A stretch of 64,000 bases of DNA. Source: Endomychus coccineus. Taxonomy: Eukaryota; Arthropoda; Insecta; Coleoptera; Endomychidae. Shown here one piece after another: positions 10,584 to 16,979 of the stretch. A program made the position numbers and the translations under genes. The notes below the pieces were generated by a model. It did not search any database. It was given only the letters and a program-made list of their open reading frames with translations, and was not told where the DNA came from. The first letter of the stretch is position 1; each line of letters begins with the position of its first letter. The stretch is taken from NCBI GenBank assembly GCA_958510875.1, contig OY294067.1, forward strand, positions 199,332,524 to 199,396,523, in the 5' to 3' direction.

Positions 10584-11581
10584 TTATAATAATATATTGA
10601 CATTATCATTTGCTAGTTCATAAGCTTTATTTTTGTGATTGATAACACATTCTATCAATGACTCGATGTTGATATCACTAATCAATTGTTCACCCCCCTC
10701 TTCTTCTGCGGCATGAATAATATTTCCTCTTGCATACCATTTCAAATCGTGGCGGAAATTCTGTTTCACTTCGTTACCAATATCGATAGCATGAGATATG
10801 TTAGACCATTTACGTATTAATCGCATTACCCGATTTTGTAATTTTCTGTCGGCATCACGCCAACCATCCTCCTGTCGACGCATTAGGTACCATTCTGGTC
10901 TCATATCATTCGATGTTCGATGTAATCCTAAATAATATATATTATATAAATTTTATTATAAAAAACAAAGTAATTACCTAAATTTCGTCTCTTTCCAAAA
11001 TTTATAGGAGGTGGAACAATATTTGGTGCAATGTTATTCCGTAAGGTGATAACATTCATTTGAATTTGTTGAGATAAGCGTTGAGATCGTTCTTTCGCAA
11101 GACATTCACGTTCCTCAGCTCTTTGACGTTCTTGTTGTTCATAGAATTTCTCGTACTCACAATATTTCATCATAACAAATTTCATTAACGAAAACAGTTC
11201 ACGTAACTCGATGACTTTAGGAGTTCGCATTTGCATCAATAATGATTCGAAATCAATAGCATCTAGAACATAATATTTCTTTCGTGCATCAGTCTTATCA
11301 CAAATTTCTAAATGGTGTATATGCGGGTTTTTCCTCAACAATCTTGTTATAACACTCTTTTTAGCATGATATTTTTAGCCGCGATAACCTAACCAATCCA
11401 ATAGATCTTCATTCATCAGAACGCGTTGGTTTAGTTGAATGATCCAAAATAAATAGTTTCTTTTATCGTTTCTTATATCGATCCCAAATTTTAGACACAC
11501 TTCATTAACTGTTAACTTAATAAAATTGTTGGTGGACCATGTAGCCACATTTGAATCACGAACGCACGCTGCTAAGTTCAT
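10584..11581 (-). pseudogene. MSV199-domain protein gene, one intron, one in-frame stop
   Basis: An ATG at 11581 opens a segment with VLMNEDLLDWLGYRG. A TAA at 11375-11377 interrupts it, but the same frame continues to 10978 with YYVLDAIDFESLLMQM and ELFSLMKFVMMKYCEYEKFY. The residues resemble MSV199 domains of large DNA viruses, which often pair with BRO/KilA-N-type modules. Minus-strand bases 10977-10928 form a 50-nt GT...AG intron (gtaattac...tatttag) in phase 1. The second exon (10927-10584) holds RPEWYLMRRQEDGWRDADRK and ends at 10584. Without the TAA the product would be about 315 residues. Function in this family is poorly known; nucleic-acid binding is inferred. Its 3' end converges on the glycoprotein gene. 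The stop could be a lesion or readthrough; a lesion is more likely. Confidence 0.65.
10928..10977 (-). other. 50-nt GT-AG intron in the MSV199-type gene
   Basis: On the minus strand the donor is ttag|gtaatta and the acceptor is atttag|gatta. Removing it joins two open frames in phase 1, whereas the unspliced frame runs into low-complexity FYNKIYIIYII. It is AT-rich, as small insect introns are. Confidence 0.7.
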
Positions 11582-11719
11582 TTTTATAACTGAACATTTT
11601 CTGAAATGATTCTCTCTTACATACGTGAGAACGTGAACGTAGGGGGGTAACTCTCCGTTTCGATATCATTGCAAACGTTGATAACTGACTGATAACGTCA
11701 CTAGTTGTTTCAATTTGTT

Positions 11720-11770
11720 TCATTTCCAGCAACCGACTACCATAGTTTACAAACAATGATCGTCGGATGT
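11720..11770. promoter_or_regulatory. Internal copy of the TIR-inner motif
   Basis: ccgactaccatagtttacaaacaatgatcgtcgg at 11732-11765 is a diverged copy of the TIR-inner sequence ccggcgaccatagtttacgaacgatgatgacgtc. It lies about 150-180 bp upstream of the MSV199-type gene start and downstream of the major capsid gene. A promoter or replication role is inferred. Confidence 0.45.
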
Positions 11771-11828
11771 TTACATCACCACCTACCGTTTGAGAAATAA
11801 AATATCAAATATAATAATAATAATAACA

Positions 11829-11834
11829 TTTATT
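11829..11834 (-). terminator. Polyadenylation signal after major capsid gene
   Basis: AATAAA on the minus strand, about 75 nt beyond the major capsid stop codon. Confidence 0.6.
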
Positions 11835-11905
11835 GGGAAAGATACATTTTGATAGTACATCATTTAGAACATAAATTATAACATTATGATTCATCACCTG
11901 GTTCT

Positions 11906-13108
11906 TCACACCAAATTCCGAACTGATCCTGTAATCGGAGAATACTCCATTATACGATCGTTAATGATGATGCAATAAGCCCTGGTGTTTTTGGGGAAAT
12001 TCAGGAAACTTTCCATCTCTAGTTTGACGTCAACTGTTGATGACTTTATAGCATCGTTTTGTTTTGAACAGTCAATCACAAAAATTGCTCTATCCTCGAA
12101 TGCTATATAATCTAACATAGGCTCACTTATTATTTTATTTGAAAATGATTTCTGGAAATCATAGTACATCTGGTATGCTTCCACGTATTGCTGGTCGGTG
12201 AATTTCAATTTCATTGCTTCATATGGATAACACTCTGAATTCAAGTATAATTTAACATTTAGCAAGTTTATATTATCGAAATATGCACTGTGCTTAACAG
12301 GATTATTTTTTCGATCAGTTTGGAAAGCTAGAATCACATATCTGGGTCGTTCCAAATTCATTGAAGTTTTAACAGCCCAAATGTCGCGAGTGCTCTCCTT
12401 CATCAACGGATTTTCATGCAGATCCCAACTACGGAATCGAATCAAAATAGGCTTCTCAGCACTCAAATTCCCCAACATTTGAAATTTAACTTGATCACTT
12501 GGAAACACATGTCGCACTTTTAATGCTATCGTCTTCACATTTATTTTAGCCGTTTTCGTGCCTGTGCTATTAGTATAGCAATCGTTATCGGTTCGAGACC
12601 TTATCAAGCGCAGCTTATGTTTCCCACTCAAAACTTTGTTATAGTCAATGAATAGGCCTAGTAGAAAATTCAACGGTATCCATAAATTGATTTTATTATT
12701 GTAGACTGAACTCAATACATCCTTAAATGACCATCCAGAAATAGCTAGAGGTATAGATTCATGTTTGGCATATGTTAGATAAGCTCTGATGGTGCTGACA
12801 ATACCAGGATCACGTACTTTGTCTATCTCTTTCCCATTCAATTCATAACTGATATATTCGAAGAGAAACGCTCCGAAATTATTCGTTAGTTTACATTCAC
12901 CATCACCACTTGCTTCTGGCTGGAATTCTGCCTCGATGAATAAAGCAGACGAGGCCAAATCTACCAACACATCTTGTTGATTGATTAATATCTCAATTTC
13001 ATCGCTGTTGCCAAAAGATGTTGTGTGGGGATAGTAGGTATGAGTTTCTCCTCGGATGATGTCTTCATTGAAGTTTGGCTCGTTGAATATTTGAAGTTTT
13101 TCCGACAT
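11906..13108 (-). CDS. MCP: Polinton major capsid protein (double jelly-roll type)
   Basis: This 400-residue protein starts at the ATG at 13108 (MSEKLQIF); the longer open frame to 13117 begins with TTG. The N-terminal pattern (TYYPHTTSFGNSDEIEILI, then DLASSALFIEAEF) and the FLFEYISYELNGKEIDK block fit the first jelly roll of Polinton capsid proteins. In C. elegans and arthropod elements such proteins are annotated F54H12.2-like. The product would form trimeric capsomers of an icosahedral virion. The position beside the minor capsid, PLA2, protease and ATPase genes supports this. The frame is intact. The length matches shorter members of the family. Assignment is by motif and context, not alignment. 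Confidence 0.8.
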   Translation of the reverse strand: MSEKLQIFNEPNFNEDIIRGETHTYYPHTTSFGNSDEIEILINQQDVLVDLASSALFIEAEFQPEASGDGECKLTNNFGAFLFEYISYELNGKEIDKVRDPGIVSTIRAYLTYAKHESIPLAISGWSFKDVLSSVYNNKINLWIPLNFLLGLFIDYNKVLSGKHKLRLIRSRTDNDCYTNSTGTKTAKINVKTIALKVRHVFPSDQVKFQMLGNLSAEKPILIRFRSWDLHENPLMKESTRDIWAVKTSMNLERPRYVILAFQTDRKNNPVKHSAYFDNINLLNVKLYLNSECYPYEAMKLKFTDQQYVEAYQMYYDFQKSFSNKIISEPMLDYIAFEDRAIFVIDCSKQNDAIKSSTVDVKLEMESFLNFPKNTRAYCIIINDRIMEYSPITGSVRNLV

Positions 13109-13244
13109 TGTAACCAAGGGACTTCAAGAAATTGATATTTTCCAATGATAGTGATGCAGAAGCAACCTTCTCCCTCGAGCTCGTTGTAGATAATGACTGA
13201 TGACCACTATGGAGATGTCTTTTATTGCTGAAATCCAAACCCAT
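13065..13244 (-). CDS. Small ORF with N-myristoylation motif, overlaps MCP start
   Basis: This 59-residue ORF begins MGLDFSNKRH, which fits the MGxxxS/T N-myristoylation rule with downstream basic residues. It is Ser-rich in the middle and ends with a hydrophobic block, SLENINFLKSLGYNV, and a basic tail. The ATG (aacATGg) is in a good context, and a TATA-like TATATGAAA lies about 45 nt upstream (near 13290). Its last 44 nt overlap the major capsid start in another frame. Many dsDNA viruses encode small myristoylated virion proteins. A virion-core or membrane role is inference. It fills an otherwise empty 200-nt gap, so chance is possible but less likely. Confidence 0.5.
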   Translation of the reverse strand: MGLDFSNKRHLHSGHQSLSTTSSREKVASASLSLENINFLKSLGYNVGKTSNIQRAKLQ

Positions 13245-13324
13245 GTTCTCAAGTGATGGCTACTGCAACCTTCTCAGTTGAATTCCTTTCATATAATGAG
13301 TGGTGGTGAGTATTAGATTATTAT

Positions 13325-14062
13325 TTATTGTTGTGAGGTATAATCCCTAACGATCTTTTTCAATTCCAATCGTATAATAATTTCTTCTCCACGAAAATTT
13401 ACCGGTTTCCAATTCTGATCTAAAATATTCAGCGTGATGTTATCGAAGGACGTCTTGCTGAAGACCGGTAGATAAATAAGATTCTTCGGCTCTATATCAA
13501 TGGAAAACCAAGGTGGTACAAGAGGTGAGAACTCATATATCGTATGAGCTATCTTATTGTTATAATATGCTCCTGCGGTTAAGTTACACTCAACACGTAT
13601 TATTTGAACTTTGATTATGTTTATAGGTCGATCTGATACGTGTAGTTCGCGAGATGTCAATTTCTTTTTGCCCAACAGTTCGCTTATACTATCTTTAGGA
13701 ATAAAATTCACTTCAAAATCACTCTTCAGCTCTGTGTGTAGAGTGTTGTTGTTAGATTTTATTGATAATTTCCGGTCACGTTCTTCTTGCTTCACTCCTA
13801 TCCCACAAACTGCACTTTGTATGAAATCCTCGATGTCTGTCAACTCGTAGGACCCCGTAGGTATAGTTACTACTTCTTCCTCACCCTTCACATTTTTATA
13901 ATAAAATTTATTAAAACCTTCTTCAATGTTCGGAATGCTATTGTACGTATGCAAGCCAATAAGTGCGATAGAATAATATGAATGAGGATCTAGTTCTATA
14001 GGTGGGTGGAAATCTACAGATGAGCGGGAGCTCTTACACGTGATAGTGAACGTCTGAGACAT
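13325..14062 (-). CDS. Polinton minor capsid (penton-like) protein
   Basis: Translation probably starts at the ATG at 14062 (MSQTFTITCKSS), giving 245 residues. An upstream ATG at 14086 sits within a few bases of a TATAAATA box (14090-14097), so it would lie at or before the transcription start. The protein is beta-rich, with SVDFHPPIELDPHSYYSIALIGLHTYNSIPN at its start and conserved-looking aromatic/Pro blocks (PLVPPWFSIDIEPKN) near the C terminus. This matches the penton-like single jelly-roll proteins of arthropod Polintons, which fill the fivefold vertices. It sits between the major capsid and protease genes, as expected. The stop codon overlaps a CAATAAAT polyadenylation signal. Confidence 0.7.
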   Translation of the reverse strand: MSQTFTITCKSSRSSVDFHPPIELDPHSYYSIALIGLHTYNSIPNIEEGFNKFYYKNVKGEEEVVTIPTGSYELTDIEDFIQSAVCGIGVKQEERDRKLSIKSNNNTLHTELKSDFEVNFIPKDSISELLGKKKLTSRELHVSDRPINIIKVQIIRVECNLTAGAYYNNKIAHTIYEFSPLVPPWFSIDIEPKNLIYLPVFSKTSFDNITLNILDQNWKPVNFRGEEIIIRLELKKIVRDYTSQQ

Positions 14063-14089
14063 GATTAATGCAAACTTTACCAACAATCT

Positions 14090-14097
14090 ATTTATAT
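14090..14097 (-). promoter_or_regulatory. TATA box upstream of minor capsid gene
   Basis: TATAAATA on the minus strand lies 28 nt upstream of the ATG at 14062. Comparable boxes precede the ATPase gene (near 18812-18819), the DUF8207-like gene (near 18053-18066) and the PLA2-protein gene (TTAAATAA near 15297-15304). This suggests separate promoters for each gene. Confidence 0.5.
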
Positions 14098-14113
14098 ACT
14101 AATAAATGCAGGG

Positions 14114-14494
14114 TTAGTCGAGCACAACTGAAGAGTTAGAGAGGAAATCTAAACATAACTGACCACAATTGTAAGTGTTATATTGTTGAAAATTATCCTG
14201 ATTGAATAATATCTTACACTTTTTGAAATAATCCACTAGTTCTCGAGGGGGGCGTAAATTGCCAAAACTAACATAATATAAAACTGTATCACCGACTTCA
14301 TTAAACCCAACCCAGTGAGTGCCTCCATTGTCCGAGCTATCTAAATTAACTATTCCACGCTCGTTTTTCCATGGTCCGTTGGATGGCAGTTCATCACGCA
14401 TAAATACTCCTCTAAAATGGGGAATTTTCAGAGCTTTTGCTAGTTTTCGTAGATCGAGATCGGTCAGAGGTCTTCTGGGTAGGTTTACTGACAG
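14114..14494 (-). CDS. PRO: Adenain-like cysteine protease, probably a -1 frameshift product; catalytic Asp changed
   Basis: Adenovirus-type (C5) maturation proteases process virion proteins. This open frame holds PHFRGVFMRDELP, GIVNLDSSDNGGTHWVGF with the catalytic His, and NTYNCGQLCLDFL with the nucleophile Cys. The first ATG (14401) falls inside the conserved VFMRDEL block. The open, family-like sequence extends about 31 codons upstream without any ATG, as far as 14494. That is exactly where a slippery heptamer ends in the preceding PLA2 gene, so entry is likely by -1 frameshifting (126 residues after the shift). The acidic residue expected after the His (a Y-F/Y-D-S-F-G pattern) is Val here (YYVSFG, codon GTT). 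One base change would have removed the catalytic Asp, so this copy is probably inactive. Confidence 0.75.
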   Translation of the reverse strand: MSVNLPRRPLTDLDLRKLAKALKIPHFRGVFMRDELPSNGPWKNERGIVNLDSSDNGGTHWVGFNEVGDTVLYYVSFGNLRPPRELVDYFKKCKILFNQDNFQQYNTYNCGQLCLDFLSNSSVVLD

Positions 14495-15267
14495 TTTTTT
14501 GGATGTTTATTTAAATATAGACCAAGACCTTTGCGATACTTTTTCAAATATAGACCAGATCCTTGTTTCCCCAAAGCTATAGCTTCCATTGTTTTATTAT
14601 GTCTTTCCGTTTCCTCCAAGGTTTTCCAAGCTGCTTTGCTGTCGTTGACGGCCTTAGCGATGCCTGCACCACCCCCCGCCAATGCTCCAGCAGCTGATAA
14701 GCCGGCAAACAGAGGTATTAAAAATGGTAGAAATCCTCCAGTCTTTGGAATAGGAATTACTCTTGGTAACCGAACATTTTTCCGACCACCCGCTTTTTTG
14801 AATTGTTTTCGTGCAACTTTCAACGCTGTTTGGGATGTTTTCTTCAGATTGGATGAGTCAAACTTATTCTTCATAACTTTTCTCACCTCATCGACAATTG
14901 CACTTCCGAACCCAACCTTCTTTCTTATACCCATTCCCAATTTCCTCTTTGCCTTCATAATTTTATTTACACCGAAAGCGGCAATCCTTTCTCCAAATTT
15001 TGTGTCTTTAGATTTGACACGTTGCCAAGCAGCGTTCTCTAATATTTTATCCGCCTTGTGACGTCCTTCCAAACTAGCGTTCCGCAGATATGAAATATCG
15101 TGTTGGCGGCAAGCTTTATCGAGTGGATTGATACCTGAATCTCCTCTTCTCAACCGTTCTTCTAATTTTGTACCGGGACCACAGAATTGATAACCAGGAA
15201 TATGAAGTTCAAACGGGAGCTTGTTTATAAGCGTATTGAGAACACCTTCTCCTACGTACGCTTCCAT
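14485..15267 (-). CDS. PLA2-domain minor virion protein
   Basis: This 260-residue protein has an N-terminal phospholipase A2 fold of parvovirus-VP1 type. The calcium loop is YQFCGPGT (residues 26-33), and the active-site helix is NPLDKACRQHDISY with the His-Asp pair. Both are intact. The middle is Lys/Arg-rich and would suit DNA binding. A hydrophobic, Gly/Ala-rich segment follows (GGFLPFLIPLFAGLSAAGALAGG, about residues 172-195). The C terminus has repeated GLYLKKY/GLGLYL motifs. PLA2 activity in a virion protein serves membrane breach during entry. The hydrophobic region recalls membrane-lytic minor proteins. Its last codons contain A_AAA_AAC, leading into the protease frame. A TATA-like TTAAATAA precedes the start. 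Confidence 0.8.
   Translation of the reverse strand: MEAYVGEGVLNTLINKLPFELHIPGYQFCGPGTKLEERLRRGDSGINPLDKACRQHDISYLRNASLEGRHKADKILENAAWQRVKSKDTKFGERIAAFGVNKIMKAKRKLGMGIRKKVGFGSAIVDEVRKVMKNKFDSSNLKKTSQTALKVARKQFKKAGGRKNVRLPRVIPIPKTGGFLPFLIPLFAGLSAAGALAGGGAGIAKAVNDSKAAWKTLEETERHNKTMEAIALGKQGSGLYLKKYRKGLGLYLNKHPKNCQ
14494..14500 (-). promoter_or_regulatory. Candidate -1 ribosomal frameshift site A_AAA_AAC
   Basis: On the minus strand the PLA2-gene codons read ccA AAA AAC tgt cag taa. This is the canonical X_XXY_YYZ heptamer in the correct zero frame, six nucleotides before the stop. Slipping back one base enters the protease frame at once. Downstream, GUCAG (2 nt after the heptamer) can pair with CUGAC about 20 nt later, and other small hairpins are possible. 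No strong pseudoknot is obvious by eye. Confidence 0.65.
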
Positions 15268-15346
15268 ACAGACTGATGAAAATTCAAGATTGCACCGTTA
15301 TTTAACGAGGGGAGGGAGAAAGACCAAAGATCTCAAAATAATATTT

Positions 15347-15352
15347 TTTATT
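15347..15352 (-). terminator. Polyadenylation signal downstream of integrase region
   Basis: AATAAA on the minus strand, about 200 nt after the stop of the displaced chromodomain frame and before the PLA2 gene. The remaining 15268-15547 shows no gene. Confidence 0.5.
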
Positions 15353-15547
15353 GATTTCAAAATTTTCTCAATACAAAAGACTTAAGTATAATCTTAACAA
15401 TATATGTTTCAAATATTATAATCTTCACTCTTGATTCACCCTCATATTCACGGAATTTTTGTTCTATTATAATAACCATACCCTCGAGTCAATAATATTC
15501 CAGCTATTTGTTTGTTCCTAATAATCTAAAAATGGTCAATGATGGAT

Positions 15548-15634
15548 TCATTGAACGAGATCCGAATTATTGATCCAACTGTTGTGATTATTATCTAGAC
15601 CCAACCATTTCACATACTGTTGACCGTACTCCAA
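15548..15634 (-). pseudogene. Displaced chromodomain end of the integrase
   Basis: A different frame from the integrase reads LEYGQQYVKWLGLDN, then NHNSWINNSDLVQ and a stop. This is a clear chromodomain end: the YxVKWxG core and the NSWI block. Polinton integrases carry such a domain at the C terminus. The integrase ORF ends at 15610 just after the SH3-like block, so a frame-changing deletion has joined the two. Confidence 0.7.
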
Positions 15635-16308
15635 TTGGGCGTAAATCCCTTCTCAAAAATATGTTTAGCCTTACTTATTCGTACCACATCTCCAACGTTG
15701 TATTTGTGAGGCAGAGCTAACTTGATGTGTGAGTAGGATCGCTTCAATATCTCGCTCTCAATCTGTTTCGTCACTTTTATTGGAGCCATATTTATAGTAC
15801 TATGTTTACGTTTATTATATTTTTCTGTGGTTTCTTCAAGTATATCAAGCCATTTGTATTTCCCGCTGAGACTGAAATGTTTGTAGAGCGATTCCCTTAA
15901 CGTTCGAATGACACGTTCAGCAATGGCTGCTTTTTTCACACTATACGTATTATAATGATTGATATTATGTTTCTTCATTAGATCGTTAAAGTGTTTATTG
16001 AAGAATTCTTTTCCCTGATCGCTTTGCAGATTTCTAGGCTTACGATGTCCTTCTAGCAATATAGAACTGACCGCTTTCCGAACTTCTTCGGCTGATTTCG
16101 TTTTCAGCGGGCGTGTCCATGGAAATTTCGAGAAACAATCGATCATAATCAAAATGTATTTGAATCCTCTATTTTCACGAGCGTAATTACCCATTTCTGC
16201 CAGATCCATTTGCCACAAATCATCCAAACCTTTTATGATCGTTCTGCGTCGTTTGAAATTCTTCCTACTCGGCTTATGAAGCTCATGCACAACTTGTTCT
16301 CTACTCAT
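15610..16308 (-). CDS. INT: Retroviral-type (rve) Polinton integrase, C terminus damaged
   Basis: This integrase inserts the element DNA and makes 6-bp duplications. The 232-codon frame has the catalytic core: DLWQMDLAEM (first Asp), YILIMIDCFSKFPW, NLQSDQGKEFFN (second Asp) and KKAAIAERVIRTLRES (Glu, about 34 residues later). It then has the beta-rich GDVVRISKAKHIFEKGFTPNWS block. The N-terminal zinc-binding part is largely absent: the ATG lies just before the VHELHKPSRKNF linker. The C terminus breaks off after FTPNWS. A chromodomain end survives in another frame at 15634-15548, so a deletion of perhaps 60 codons plus a frameshift is inferred. Arthropod and nematode homologues are annotated F54H12.3-like. 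Probably inactive in this copy. Confidence 0.82.
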   Translation of the reverse strand: MSREQVVHELHKPSRKNFKRRRTIIKGLDDLWQMDLAEMGNYARENRGFKYILIMIDCFSKFPWTRPLKTKSAEEVRKAVSSILLEGHRKPRNLQSDQGKEFFNKHFNDLMKKHNINHYNTYSVKKAAIAERVIRTLRESLYKHFSLSGKYKWLDILEETTEKYNKRKHSTINMAPIKVTKQIESEILKRSYSHIKLALPHKYNVGDVVRISKAKHIFEKGFTPNWSTVNSM

Positions 16309-16325
16309 CTTATCAATGTGGAAAT

Positions 16326-16979
16326 CTAGTGTAGGATTAATTTTTTGGGTATATTCACAGGATTTGGAGATATACGTTTCACAGAGCCCTGCTTTGTTGT
16401 TGTGGATGATGAGGGTCTCTTCTTAGAAGGTTCCACAGATGTCATCCGTCGTTCTAACGCCTCCACTTTACTAGTAATGTCATTTAGACGCATGTTCACA
16501 CTGTTAAATGTGTTATTGATCTCTTTCAATTCATTTCTGTTTTCCCTCACACTATCACTGAATGTTTTATACTCTGATTTTATATAGATCCCCATTCCAT
16601 TATATTTATTCTGAATGTCCATCAGATGTTCATCAATGTTGAGAATAACCTTGTCATTCGTTAAGTTATGTTCATCCAGATCCTTGTTGATATCTTTGAT
16701 CAAATTATCAACCCTAACATTGAAGGTATCTTTAAGACTGGTTTCCGTTTTCAGATTCAGTTTGTGTGTTAATTTATCAACATATACTTTATTTGCAACA
16801 TCTCCATCATCATTCGGTGATTTTACGTTGCACAATCTACGATTTTCCATATCATAACTTCCATCGCTCGTTAGGAATAATCCTTGTCCGTGAACTTGTT
16901 TGAAATTATTATTAAATACATTTGTATCATATATCCACATGGAAGAGGAGGCTCTGCCAAACTTATCCATTGAAACCAT
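16326..16979 (-). CDS. Fibre-like trimeric coiled-coil protein
   Basis: This 217-residue protein opens with a globular start (MVSMDKFGRASSSMWIYD). It then has GLFLTSDGSYDMENRRLCNV, followed by KSPNDDGDVANKVYVD. The NRRLCNV...GDVANKVYVD pattern resembles the R-I-x-N-V...D-A-x-x-K-x-Y-V-D motif of phage and viral tail-fibre shafts. About 100 residues of heptad-like helix follow (NTFNSVNMRLNDITSKVEAL), then a basic Ser/Thr/Lys-rich C terminus. A trimeric attachment fibre or a scaffold is the best guess, inferred from motif alone. Its start overlaps the previous gene by 17 nt, with a second ATG forming ATGGATAA with that gene's stop. No catalytic motif is present. Confidence 0.5.
   Translation of the reverse strand: MVSMDKFGRASSSMWIYDTNVFNNNFKQVHGQGLFLTSDGSYDMENRRLCNVKSPNDDGDVANKVYVDKLTHKLNLKTETSLKDTFNVRVDNLIKDINKDLDEHNLTNDKVILNIDEHLMDIQNKYNGMGIYIKSEYKTFSDSVRENRNELKEINNTFNSVNMRLNDITSKVEALERRMTSVEPSKKRPSSSTTTKQGSVKRISPNPVNIPKKLILH

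Noticed and set aside
11556..11756. 66-codon ORF upstream of the MSV199-type gene
   Set aside because: It overlaps the start of that gene in another frame and has no recognisable features.
14531..15061. 176-codon plus-strand ORF
   Set aside because: It is a shadow of the PLA2-domain gene on the opposite strand.
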